In this document: piece after piece, positions 25,388 through 38,200 of the stretch
Layout: each line of letters starts with the position of its first letter
How positions within the stretch are numbered: position 1 is the first letter of the stretch
Assembly: GCF_000150275.1 (NCBI RefSeq)
Contig: NW_002060943.1
Location: 6,750,299-6,814,298 of the forward strand
Length of the DNA stretch: 64,000 nucleotides
Direction: 5' to 3'
Origin: Trichoplax adhaerens
Lineage: Eukaryota; Placozoa; Uniplacotomia; Trichoplacea; Trichoplacidae
Notes under the pieces: model-generated
Seen by the model: the letters and a program-made list of their open reading frames with translations, nothing else
What the model was told of the DNA's origin: nothing
Database searches by the model: none
Position numbers and translations under genes: made by a program

Positions 25388-26825
25388 TTTTAAACTCTTA
25401 ATTAATGAGTAATGGCATAGGGTTCATTGTTATGTATAGAATATCAGTTATCAAGATTGTGCTTCTTTCAGTTTTGTTGGCTTTGGACCTTTCGTATTTA
25501 TCTTTCGCTGCTTTTTCAACCCCTTTAATGACTGTTTAATTTAACTGTCAAGTACTGTAGTTTGTAAGATTTTATGTTAAATTTTCTATTAATACGCAAA
25601 TTATATCTGAATATTACATTTTTAACTGGTACTTGAGTGTAAAATAGTCTTTTATACCGTCCTTTTATACTAATGAGCTGTATTACAGTTATACTTTTGA
25701 CTCTCATCTTCCACTAGCTATAAATTCTGTCACTCGTACCACATATTATTATACAGCATAGCCGCAAAGGCATATCTTTGAATTGACGTATAATTCATTA
25801 TCTAATCAAAATATCTCAATAAGCAGCTAATTACTAAACTAAATGACTTATTTTTGTTTGACTCAAGTTACACGTTTCATAGATGTATTCTATAGGCACG
25901 GTGTATTTTCAATTGTAGTAACATAAACTTAAAACAAGAGAGTCACTCTTAACTTATTTGACAAATTTATGTTGTTAAATGGCTTCGTTGGTGTTAATTA
26001 TCTTACATTACATTTTACGAAACGAATGCAGATGTTGAGGTCGCTGCAGAATGAGTAAAAAAGTTATGGTAATTACCGAAATGACAATAATTATAACTTA
26101 GGATTGCAATACTAAAAGCTACCAATGTACTGTATATATTTTGTTGTATATGTACGTATAAACCATGCCGACCACGAAATTTTGGCAAGGATCAAAAACT
26201 TGACATGCTTTATCTATCGCATTTTTGTAACATTTTCTGACTGGTAGCCTTTCGTTAAATAAATGAAAGTGATTTGTCGAATAAAGTATATGCAGTATTG
26301 GACAACTACATTGTAGTATTTATAATGAATCCGCGTATAATTAAGTGCCGGCTTAGAAAAGGAGGTTATAAATATATATTGTAGATCAAGATATCCAAGC
26401 TTCTTTGTACAATCGGTCAGTCGTAGACTGATTAAACGTTAGCTTACAACTACAGGTGTCTGTTTACATTAATCAGGAATGTCTGGCTTACAGTACCTTC
26501 ATAATAGTGACAATTAATACGACAAAAGTATCAGCTAGAGAACCTGTAATTATCCAGTTAGTTAAGTTGAAATAAAATTAAATTACGAAAACATTAGAGC
26601 AGTGTCATTGGGTAAATAATTTATACGCCCGTTATAGGGGCTACTAAAAGAAAAACGTCAATTCACGTTTGCAAAGTATCATACAACAATGAGTGAGAAA
26701 CAAGTATACAAGTATCATAGTACCTACACATTCAAAGTTAGTGGAAACACAGTATCTCAAATAAAATATTTCTATTACAGAGAGAACATAACCTTTTTAA
26801 AACTAGATAGCATAGAAATAAAATA
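25388..26825. other. Convergent intergenic region (3' ends of the ankyrin/SAM gene and TAF11)
   Basis: About 1.4 kb between two converging stop codons. No conserved frame was seen. A 60-codon plus-strand frame at 26689-26871 overlaps the TAF11 last exon in antisense and is best read as a shadow. Confidence 0.6.
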
Positions 26826-28195
26826 TCAACGACTACTCCAGTGTAACGGATTTTTTCGAGTAATAGAATGAGGTATCAATCCTTTAGATTTCATTTTTCT
26901 AATAGCTTCCCGTAAATGCTTTGGTTGAATAGGACCGGAATCGTTCCATTTCTCTTTAATATCTAAAGCTATAATACAATGTTTAGAATAGAATAATTAT
27001 TGCATTTGAAGAGGTTCAACGTACTATCTGCTAAGAATTTTGATACGACGATTTACTTCTAATCTTTAATTGAAACCTATCATGCGACTGTGACATAATT
27101 TGGTAGCGTTGTTCTAGCAATAATAAATACTAAAATGCCAACGAGGTAATCAGTCTATAATTAGACTGTTTCATAGTATTCGCTTTTACTGTATTTTCAC
27201 ACCTGACTGAATATGACTTTCTATAAAGAGAAGATAATTAAAAGATCACGCCAATTTTACTAACTTATGAATACGCAGAAGTTGTAAGCCTAATCTGCGA
27301 AACTGACTAAAGACTAAAATCATGTACGAATTTTGGAAAGATATCGGTAGTCATACTGTACCACTCTCTCTTGGTTATTATTTTATACTGATTTAACTTG
27401 ATACTATCAGCAATTGTATTTTAAGTTATCGCTAACTGTCGTAATTATTGAAAACACTAGCTGCTGCAAACTTGATATACTCACTGACCAAGTTCAACAG
27501 ATTCCCCAACGAAGACTTTAGCTATGCCCGACATAGCAATGACGACATTTTGTGGTACAGAAGCTCCAGAGCCGGCAACATTTTGAATTAATCTTTTAAC
27601 TATAGATTTAGGGAAGGCTGCACGCCGATACATTTCGTAGCGATTATGTTGTTCTTCAGTAAACGATGCCACCAATAACCTAGGAGAGAAGAAGAAATGA
27701 AGAAAAAATCCATCATCTTGTAACATCATTAGAGTAGAGTACTGTACTTCGAAACAAGCAGACAAACATTCTGAATCAGTCCTGACTATATCCATGATAG
27801 AAAGTAGTCATGCAATGTCATATAGTTTGACTGTAACTGGCCATAAGTAATATTTCAACGTTTGTATAGTACAATGTTACAATGTCATTTATTATAACAA
27901 ATACGAACTGCATTCGCTCCGTTTCCTCATCGATATTTCGCCTTTCCCAATGGTCGTTATTATTAGCGCTCGTTGTAATTTCATTTGCTTTCTTGGGTAT
28001 AGTTAATGGCTTAGCGAAGTTATAATCATCTCCAGTTTCCTCTACTTTATCCCTTTTGATCTTCTTGGAGTCTGGTTGAAGTGTGTCATCGCCATGTGAT
28101 GCAGGACCTTGAGTAGAGCTATCATCTCTTGATCGCTTGGCTGATCGCTGTTGTCCTTCCTGCTCATCATTTTGCATCTTTAGTTGGTCCTCCAT
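26826..28195 (-). CDS. TAF11: TFIID subunit TAF11, 3 exons, complete
   Basis: General transcription factor subunit; its histone-fold domain pairs with TAF13 inside TFIID in the nucleus. Exons in transcription order: 28195-27909, 27679-27489, 26968-26826; all in phase (621 nt, 206 residues, against about 211 in human). The N-terminal exon (residues 1-95) is charged and basic ([15 protein letters not shown]) and ends ERMQ, which runs into [10 protein letters not shown] as in other TAF11s. The histone-fold core is unmistakable: [39 protein letters not shown], then ALDIKEKW and [19 protein letters not shown]. The final dozen residues ([14 protein letters not shown]) differ from the usual KYKK tail. 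A one- to two-residue insertion (GSGAS) sits before PQNVV. The gene converges on the ankyrin/SAM gene and has a GTAC repeat cluster upstream. Confidence 0.95.
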
Positions 28196-28570
28196 CGTTG
28201 ATTGTGGTCAATCTTGGTACAGATTTAGAGTACAGTATAGTACTCAAGACTATTTTGGTAGGCTATTTTTTGCAATAAATTCTTGAAAGACCAGATTAAC
28301 TCACTCACCATGCCAAAATATCCTTCAATTTAATCCATGTCCAAGATCGCTGCTGTTGAATGATTTTCCAGCCGGAAAGAACGTTGCAGTTCTCGTCCAC
28401 CCAAGTTTCTGTTGTGGTTTTCGATGGGCCAACGCTTGAAGTTTCCAAGCTTACCTTTGGGGTACTGGCTGTACTGCAGTACTGAATCATGACTGAAAGC
28501 ATCTGCCCGCGTCCTGTATTGCTCATACAATCGTATTCGCTATAGACTATTATTGTCTAGTCCAGTAAAG

Positions 28571-29010
28571 TTGTCCATGACACTCTACAGTGTACAGTAC
28601 TGTATAAAACGGTGGCCAGAAGTCTTCTGTACTGTACTGTAGAGTTAAAGTCAAGAGTACTGTACTGTACTGCACAGTATGGCCAAATGCTCAGTAATGT
28701 GACTGTACTGTACTGTACAGCGGGATTCAACGGTGTAGGCTAAATCAAGCCCAAAGTAGATAAAATCTCATATGTAGATGTAGCCCAATAGCTAAGAAAT
28801 AGAAATCTAGCTTTCATTTCTATCCATTGATTCTAATTTTCACGTCAAATCTGTAAATAGTCTGAAATTGCTACGGTACTAAAATGAAAATTTCTTACAG
28901 TACGCACAATTCCCCACACCAGTACAGTGTACTGTACTGTACAGTAGTAAGTCTACAGTACAGTCTGTACGATACTTCATACTGTGCATTGTAGCATTCT
29001 GTACTGTAAA
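28571..29010. repeat. GTAC-rich palindromic clusters upstream of TAF11
   Basis: Repeated TGTAC/AGTAC words form dense patches at about 28583-28720 and 28919-29010, with isolated words at 28459-28485. They begin 260-380 bp upstream of the TAF11 start codon on the minus strand. The vocabulary is the same as in the other two clusters. Confidence 0.85.
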
Positions 29011-29799
29011 CGATTTGATGCCATACAGTATCATAGCAAGTGCGCAGCAACCTCTTAAACGCGTACCTATACCTAAGCGCAATGGTGCGAGATGAATTTG
29101 TCGAGTAGCTGGTCCTAAATGATCTTCAAGATATTCGTTAGTATAATGCGATATTGATCTCAATATGTCAAATGAGATGGACAACTAGTGTTGTTCGAGC
29201 CATAAAAATGATTCAGTGCAGGAGTAATTCATCAATTTCAATCATTTGCTGATGACTAAAAGCTTCAATCGACTATTAATCACCGTCATGCAGATCTTGA
29301 TGATCAAAGTCATATCTTTCCAAACAGTATTTTCGATTGCATAGGAAAGGATAGAAATGGAGATCATCATTGCATAACATTCGAATATTATTTCCTACAT
29401 TGTTCGACTTCAGGCTTGGTTCATAACTTCTAGGATAAGCCATCGTCCATTCCATTTATCTTATCCCCGAATCATATTAGCATATGGATCATAAATTGAC
29501 CTAAAATGATTCCATTCCAGCTATTTGATAAAATTCAGTTTTGCGATATACAAGTCTACTGTGCTGTGTATATGTATATGTATATACAAGTAATCATTGC
29601 TATCGCATCCTTCAAGTCCTAACAGCAAATTAATATTATTTTGGTCAAGTTCTGTATGCATATACTTATTCAAAGCTCGGCCTATTACGATCCCTATTAA
29701 AGTAATTGCAGATGGCCGTGTCCATATTGTGCTAAACATGACATAACAACTGTCATGTCGATTTGAAAGATAAAAATTATTACGAGAAGCATGGCTTTT

Positions 29800-29819
29800 G
29801 GGGGGGGGGGGGGGTGGGG
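29800..29819. repeat. Poly-G tract
   Basis: About fifteen G, one T, then four G, in the TAF11-GPCR intergenic region. It could form a G-quadruplex on this strand, but its exact length in a draft assembly is unreliable. Confidence 0.85.
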
Positions 29820-31106
29820 AGCTGATAGTATCTCCAACTTATTGCATGAGAACTACAACTTCTTGTAAAAACCACTGCACCCCATGAATTAGTCCTTATA
29901 ACAAATATCAATCTTAAAATATAACGAACGATTCAAACTATTTTCGTAAAATCTCATAATCTTAATCTTTAGTTACTTTGCACTACAATTGCATGTAACG
30001 ACAAAATCTAACTTCGAGGGATTATGATGTTATTATAACGGTTACTTCAATGGATATCAGACGCTGTACCTTGTCACTGATTGCATAGACGTTGATAAAG
30101 AATGAAGAAATTTATCACTCCCAGCGATCTAGAGCTGTTTACACATACAATGGACTTGTCATTATTTCGCTATCAAATCTAAATTCCCTTGCGCTGCCCG
30201 TAGTAAATTTATTTGTTGATTGAATGAATATTCGTAGTGCATTCCGCGCTTTAGACAACAGATTGTACTATAATCAGGCTATCATAGGAAGGAGACATCA
30301 AGTCTAGTAGCACTATTGTAATCTATCGCGCTTTAAGCTTCTCTGAGCGTTACTACTGTAGAATCACAGTACTATATTGATAATCCATAGTAGCCAAGGG
30401 CAAAATCATTCTTTGAAAATTATGGTTCTTCTTTAACTGAAACAGTCATTAACTTGTTTCAATCTCAATCTGTCACCATTTCCTTATTATTATCGTAGTG
30501 CTTTTTGAACAGAATCATTTTAAAATTTCTTGACTTTTAAAATGAGTAATCTAGGCTAGGAGTTTAACTGTAAATATTATAATTTCAGTAGTTTTTTCCG
30601 ACGTAGTAGGATTGCTTCGTCAAGTTAACTTTGATTTCATGTATCAAGTCTTCGTATTTTTTACGGCACAGGAGAATAGACACAGATTGATATATTTTAA
30701 CTAGATATTAGTGATACTTTCTGAATTATCTTTCATAAACCTTTGGCTTTACATTCAATTTAATCGCATACGTGGACAATATACTTAGATATAATCAAAG
30801 TACTGTATGTTAGGAAAATAAGAATTCCTAAATATTGAGCCTGTAAATAGGCTATCTTAATGTTAACTTCTTAGCTAAAGCGTTAGCATTATAAATTGTT
30901 ACAGAAATTTAAATCCGCCAATATTGTAACCAATTGCGATACTTTATAATACTGTATTCATAATTGCATAGCTCCATCGCTTTAGTATACATGAAAGTAA
31001 ATCTAAATACAGCCCAAAGTCCAAAGACAGAAATATATTCACTTGAGTCATATCTCCTCGACCCTTTATAGGTTTGATCCTCTCTGACGTTCATCTACTT
31101 ACTTCA

Positions 31107-31667
31107 NANNNNNNNNNNNNNNNNNNNNNNNNNNNNNNNNNNNNNNNNNNNNNNNNNNNNNNNNNNNNNNNNNNNNNNNNNNNNNNNNNNNNNNNNNNNN
31201 NNNNNNNNNNNNNNNNNNNNNNNNNNNNNNNNNNNNNNNNNNNNNNNNNNNNNNNNNNNNNNNNNNNNNNNNNNNNNNNNNNNNNNNNNNNNNNNNNNNN
31301 NNNNNNNNNNNNNNNNNNNNNNNNNNNNNNNNNNNNNNNNNNNNNNNNNNNNNNNNNNNNNNNNNNNNNNNNNNNNNNNNNNNNNNNNNNNNNNNNNNNN
31401 NNNNNNNNNNNNNNNNNNNNNNNNNNNNNNNNNNNNNNNNNNNNNNNNNNNNNNNNNNNNNNNNNNNNNNNNNNNNNNNNNNNNNNNNNNNNNNNNNNNN
31501 NNNNNNNNNNNNNNNNNNNNNNNNNNNNNNNNNNNNNNNNNNNNNNNNNNNNNNNNNNNNNNNNNNNNNNNNNNNNNNNNNNNNNNNNNNNNNNNNNNNN
31601 NNNNNNNNNNNNNNNNNNNNNNNNNNNNNNNNNNNNNNNNNNNNNNNNNNNNNNNNNNNNNNNNNNN
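31107..31667. other. Assembly gap (run of N)
   Basis: Unknown bases, with one called A at 31108, for about 560 positions. Any exon in it is lost, including a possible upstream exon of the GPCR gene that starts 617 bp to the right. Confidence 0.99.
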
Positions 31668-32283
31668 TCTTAAAATTTATTTTAATCATATCACGTTTTT
31701 CACGTCTAGTAAGACAAGCTTACGTCAACGGATATTCTCATTTTAGTAATCATGTATGACTTATGTAATATTCATATCAGTTCTTGGTATACAACGATAA
31801 AAATATTAATTTTGCATATTCTAACTTATTAGCTAAGTAACAAAAGAATGCATGTTTTGTTGTCGTTGACAAATGATGAATATCCCGTCGGGCAAAATAA
31901 GCATCATAAAATATAATTGCTATATACGTATAATCTTATTTCTTTTTATTCATTGAACAATTTATTTGTATAGCTTTAATAATCCCCTTTACTCAATGTA
32001 CAAAAATAATTAGTTTCATAGTATCCATTCGAAATAAAACTTACTTCAAGCAAGCAATGACCGAAGTTAATAAAGATTTTAAGAAAGTAAACATACCCGT
32101 ATTTTAGTGGAAAGTACTACTGAAGGAATGATCTATCATCTTTGATAATAAGTTAAATTACATGTTGTTCGTAACAATCCTCAGTGATAACCTTACATTT
32201 TGAATCGAAATCAAATCTTACACAATATTCCACCTAGTGCAAGATCGCTTGAAAGACCAACATTAAAGACGACATTAACTGCG

Positions 32284-35200
32284 ATGGAAAAGATTAATCA
32301 TCTGTGGGATTACGATGCTGATAGGAAGAGTTTGTTTTACTTTTTTGTCATTTTCCTTGTCATCCAATCCTGTTTTTACTCACAAGTAGAAACTTCGGTT
32401 AGTGTCGTATACTCTTTTTTTATAACACATATGCTAAATATTTTCAATGGCAGCTTCTATTCAACATATCGGATGAATTAAACAAGTTTAAATCACTTTT
32501 GCGCTAAGATTGATTTTAGCCAATAATTCATCACGCTATTTTAATATCTCAAACTAATTTGTTCATTTTTCAAAGATTTTCCACAGTAACCATAACTTTT
32601 AGTAGTCCTATTTTTATTTTCAAAGTTAATGAATTTATCTTGTCATTTCGTGCACCTAACACAATTGCATTGTACGTTTGTTAATATTATACACAGCACT
32701 TCATAATTTCAATCATATCAACCTTGAGTATTTTCGTTAGTATATCATGGCTAGACTTTATATGGTTATAAAGTTATCTGTATTTCAGTGAAATTAAAAA
32801 TTTCCATCTTCTTTATGATTTTACATAGATTAACTTAGCTTTAGCAATGATTGAAGCCTTCCTTTATCATGAATGATAACGCATATGCATATAATTAGAA
32901 CGATTTATCTTTGTCTCATGACTTTGATTCTAGAATTAAAATTAGATTTCACTTTGAATAACGTTACAAGTGAAGTTTATTCACTCATAGATCACACAAT
33001 ATTTTATTATAAGCCCATTTAATCAGTTGTTGACTTACTATATTTGAATATATTATCCCTTCTAAATATTTTTATTTGGAAAAAATGACGTATGTATTCG
33101 GCTAATTGGAAGCTATTAGAATATGAAGTATAACTAATCTCTGTAATAATACCCTCGAAATTTCTTAATCAATTCGCTAATCGATTAAGAATCTGATCTG
33201 AATGGAGATATGATAAATAAAATAGATAGGTTGGATAAACAGTACAATAGCAGAAGGTTATTTTTGATATCTTTTTAGAATTTAATGTAAAGTTAATATA
33301 TTTCATATATTGCAGTTTCTGTTTAATCCTAATCTTAAGCAGTAATTCTTTAAGAAACGTTTACGAGAACCAACCTTTAAGTTTTAATTATTATTGGTTT
33401 CCCTGCTTTTACAGTCAACCATCGATATCTAATTCTTTACTTAAATCTGAAGCAATCAAAATATTGTAGTCGATATCTTAATTATTTAAATAAGAATGTA
33501 ACAAATCATTAACGTCTATGCTAACAGTAAACAAACTTACAGGGATAACCTCTTAATTAAATTCAAATATTCTATACCATATGTGTTGGTATATAATGCT
33601 ACCAAAAATGTTTATGACAAACAGGATATATAAAGGAATAGAAAGGATTTATTTTATCTATGTATAGTGTATAACGCTGACACTAAAAAACTTAGCTAAC
33701 ACTAAATAAGTACCTGAAAGATACAGTAGCATCTCATAAGTAACAGAAATTTGTGCTATAAAATTAAAAATATTTTTCCATTCATGCTAGTAAAGACTGA
33801 ACGCTATATTATTGTTCATTCTTAATTCTATGCGCAACCAAATAGCGATATGGTTATAAATATACAACAAACAGAATATGAATTTGAAATCAATAATATG
33901 AAAATATCTGTTTTATGGAAAGAATTAGAATGGATTACTTTACCGCCTTAGCTATATTTTGATGTTTTAGTTGTATGATAAATCTGATAGCACTAAATCA
34001 ATATAAAGAAGTTGAAAAAGATAAGTTTTAGGAATCAGCTTGTAAAAATGATTCACAGCTCATCGTGCCATCGATAACGCCAACTACTATCAGGATGTAG
34101 TGGAATCATTTTCTTCGATTGCCAAATTCCTTAGTTAAATTATTAATGTTTTATCAAACGTATAGGAGATAAAAATATCTACTGTTGACTTTCTTCTGCA
34201 ATTATAATTTGCTCTCCAATTCGACACACATATAGATGCATATGGTAATTTAATTTCATTGACAGACTAATCTTCATTATACAGATATTGCTTTTATGGA
34301 ACAAATGACCTTTCTAACAATTAATTAGTAGGAAATTAAATTGCCTATAGAGCTTCATTTACGTACAATATATAGACATTCATACAGTAGATATCCTGAA
34401 ATTGAAAAATGATTTACTTTATCATAAAATTGATTACACCATAGATTCAAGATCAGGCTTCAGAGGAAAATACCCATGAAGGTAAGTTCATTGAATTAAA
34501 GTAAGAGCCGTTGGCATTATAACTAATACCAATTTTCCTGTATCGGTTATTGTCTAAATTACGTCTAATTAAAAATAGAAAAACATAATCATGTGATAGT
34601 TTACAATATCATCAATACATATGTGAAACAAAGATCAACACATTACCTTCTTTACAAGTCAATAAACTAATCAATCGTTTAATGCCGATAAATATCTCAA
34701 TAAACGATGCAAAAATATTATCAATCATACTGTTCACGAATTAATTAGCTAATTAATAAATCGTACAATCTTTTAATATAATTCTATCAAACTTTGCAAC
34801 TTTAGACGATCACTCTTCAATTCGCTATCAATGTCAAGAAGGATGGATTTTAATTTTCGATAAATGTTATATGATTATTCGAAGACGGGTAACAGTTTTT
34901 ACAGCAATGTATTGGTGTGCTAGATACAATGCACATCTACCTACAATTAGTTCCGATGCTGTCCTAGACGGCTTAATTGCTACTTTCAATTCAAGTGTAA
35001 CACAATATTGGATTAACTTGTTTAAGACATCTAATGACACTAGTATTCATTGGAAATGGCGAAGGAATCCTGAGTCAGATTATTTTCGATGGGCGGTAGG
35101 TCAGCCTCAGCGAACTAAATATAGCAGGCATTGTTGCATTTTCAATGGTTTGCTTAATCCATCCGGTTTTGATGACGTAAACTGCTATACTAGTGCCAGC

Positions 35201-38200
35201 TATCTATGCCAAAAAGGTCGATAATGATTAATAAATAAGTCCTCATTTTAGTGCCGAAGATTCAAATATCCTAATAAAAGGAAATTTTTGGATTAAATTA
35301 CTAAACGATTATATATTATACAAACAAATTCAGAACCATTTTATATTTTATTTTCAGATCCGTTAAAAGTCGGTTACATTTCTGATGATTCTGTCTCTAC
35401 TCTTGTGCCAGAACATCACAATTCCAAAGGTTAGGACAGATCAGAGCTTAATTTGAAAAATATTTTCATTTCTTGTAATGATAAATTGCAGTATTTCTAA
35501 AGAATATCATGAATATCATGATATCTCATCTTGCTATATCCTACAGCTTTTTAGAATTACTTACTTAGTAAGCATTCATATTACTATAGATGCATCGATT
35601 ATATTAATTATTTAATAGAAAAACTTTACTATACAGTAAGTATCAGTCACGATAATCATAATGTAAATTGAAAAATACTTCTTGCTATTTAACTTTATCT
35701 GTAATTAGTTACCGTACACAATTACGCATTTGAAATTATTGCATATTCAGCACATGCTGATCAATAATGCCTCCGAAAGTATCAGTTATTTCATAATTTA
35801 TTTCTTCACCTGCTTAATGAAAAATACGCATAATATGATAATAACTTACTATTATAGATTTGTATGGGCCTGTAAATTAACAAATTATTGACAAAAAATT
35901 TACAGGTAGCCTAATTTCAATGAATAGCTCTTTTACATCATTCATTAATACCGATGATTCGTACTTTATAGAATAGAAAATAAAATTTACCATCGTTAAA
36001 TAGATATGTAAAAGTTGCATTTTATGTATTTACTATTATTAATTATGGGTATCTTAATAGTATTCTAACTTACTAAGTAAGTATCGAATATTACCGTGTT
36101 ACAATTCTCCTTTGTAATTAGAAAACTGGTCTTAAACACAATCTTCACTCGTACTCATATTCCCAACTAACTTAGGGACCTATCGTAGTTGAACTAACTC
36201 TCAACTACACAAATAAGCTACTATTGAGTAATAGGTTTAAATACTTCACTTTATTTACGTTAATTTTAGTCGTAAAATGCACTAAAGAAAAACGTAAGAA
36301 TACTCTTAGCAATAATAGTCAAGTGATCCTGCAAGTGACTAAATGGAACTGAGCAGCTAAGCCAGTGCTTGGCTTTTTATAGTATCGGCCTACGCCGATG
36401 GAGCACTTGTGAATATTCTTGGCATAACGAATTACACTGTATAGTATAATACCGCCATGAATAAATAGTAAAAGGATCTCAAAATTATGTTGCTATTATG
36501 GTAACTATCTGATCTGCATATGTTGATACTATGAGCAATAGTAAGTTCATTGATGTACCATATCTATCTAGCAATGCTTAGTAAAGCAACGTTATTTATA
36601 TGTTGAACAAGCTCAAGCAAAATTTTGTTGTAATAGCAATAATATTCAATTTTTGTAATTTTTTACTTTCCGATGCGTGCAATCACTTTTCTGCAGAAAT
36701 TTGATGCGCGCATAATACGGAAGGCTATTTTTCGAGGACACTATACGTACGTACAAACAAATTATCAGTAAAGTATTTTATAAGATTTAAGTAAGACCGC
36801 ATTATACCTTATCCATCTAGTCATTTCTAGCCAACAGCTAGCTACATTCTTCGCTGAATTAATAGATTAAAGGATTATTCAATCACCATCCATGCTGGTA
36901 ACAAGGTTTATAAAATTGAACAATTTACGCTTTCTTGATTTTAAGCTGAAAATGTTTTAAATTTTCAATTACTACTGTCATAAGTAAAGTATTGGAAACC
37001 TTAATATATACGATCATTGCTATACTATTGAAAGAGCTTTACAAAGACAATAGCATACCTTAATCTCTTTATTGGCCAAATTTTTATCTATATCTTCATC
37101 TATTTATCAATCAACTATAATTTTATACCATAATATCATTCTGTCGCCATCTAATCATCTAGTTTAAGGCACATCTTAACCTACTCTAATAATGTTACTC
37201 AACTTTATAGGTAGCAACGGCAATTCTTATCCTAGTGTATCCATTGTATCCTCACTTTCAGCTGATTTGGTTGGTCGTTTGTTACGATTGATTTTCTTTA
37301 CTTAAATCGAGCATTAGATCACAAATTGAATTGATTAAGATTACCTATCGTCTTAATCTAGTCCTAATGTATATTAATAGTTTTTCCTTTTGTATCTTAA
37401 TTCGATGTTCAACTAGCTAAAAGATTAAATAAGTTCAATTAACTTATATTTCAAAAATTATTAAAAATTAGATGTTACAGGATCCAATCATCATCCAAAT
37501 GAATATTTTTTCCGGGCAACTGGTGCCGATTGATGGAGATTTTAGAAGTAGTACAATTTTGAACAACTTGAATTTTATTGCTAATTCTGAAGGCTCAAGA
37601 TTAGTATATACTACTTCCTCCGATTACTCACTATATGCGATGCAATCAACAAGCTTAAGTTTTACATCATTTACCGATTACATTGAAGATAGCATCAGCC
37701 AGCATATTAGCAGTTTTAAAGTGGGCAAGACAACTTCAGTGGTGCTCAGCCAAAGTTCTTATGCAATTAATGATCCGCTAGATAGTTCTTTAACTACAGA
37801 CGTATACGAACAGAAAAAAGTTTTCGCTAAGGAAACGATTAAGGTTAGCGCCTCAAAAACCGTCAAATTTTCAGACAGCACCTATCCATCAAATCTGTAT
37901 TTATATGATGAGACTTTAGCAGTATCTCAAAAAAATAGTCCTCCTGTAACAAGTTCTATGTCTTGGATCTATTCAACAATGGCTAGTGCGTCCTTGCGGT
38001 GTTCTGATTTATTTTATAAATATCTTGTTACTTCTATTGGCGACCAAAAACGATCAGAGGTATTAGTATATGCTCAAACTAGCAACTTTATATCTGAAAT
38101 AGCAAAAAAATCCTATTTTAATAATTCATCTACGACAAAAATAAACGAAAAAGCATCAGATGCAGTTTATGATGAAAGTACATTGCTATTCGATTTAAAT

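Larger units (their letters stand above)
28196..32283. other. Intergenic region with assembly gap, TAF11 to adhesion GPCR
   Basis: About 4 kb between divergent TAF11 (minus) and GPCR (plus). It contains the GTAC clusters at 28571-29010, a poly-G run at 29800 and the gap at 31107-31667. Several short minus-strand frames (28305-28526, 28879-29184, 29276-29455) look mildly protein-like but cannot be joined into a gene. Confidence 0.5.

Noticed and set aside
28305-28530. Two overlapping minus-strand frames (ending LKDILAW and ILDMD) just upstream of TAF11
   Set aside because: Both look mildly protein-like, but they conflict with each other, show no family match and cannot be spliced in frame to TAF11, whose ATG at 28195 is well placed. 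Possible 5' UTR exon only.
28879-29455. Minus-strand frames 28879-29184 and 29276-29455 as exons of an extra gene
   Set aside because: One runs into GTAC repeats. Joining them needs frames interrupted by several stops or unsupported splice sites, and the lengths are within chance for AT-rich DNA.
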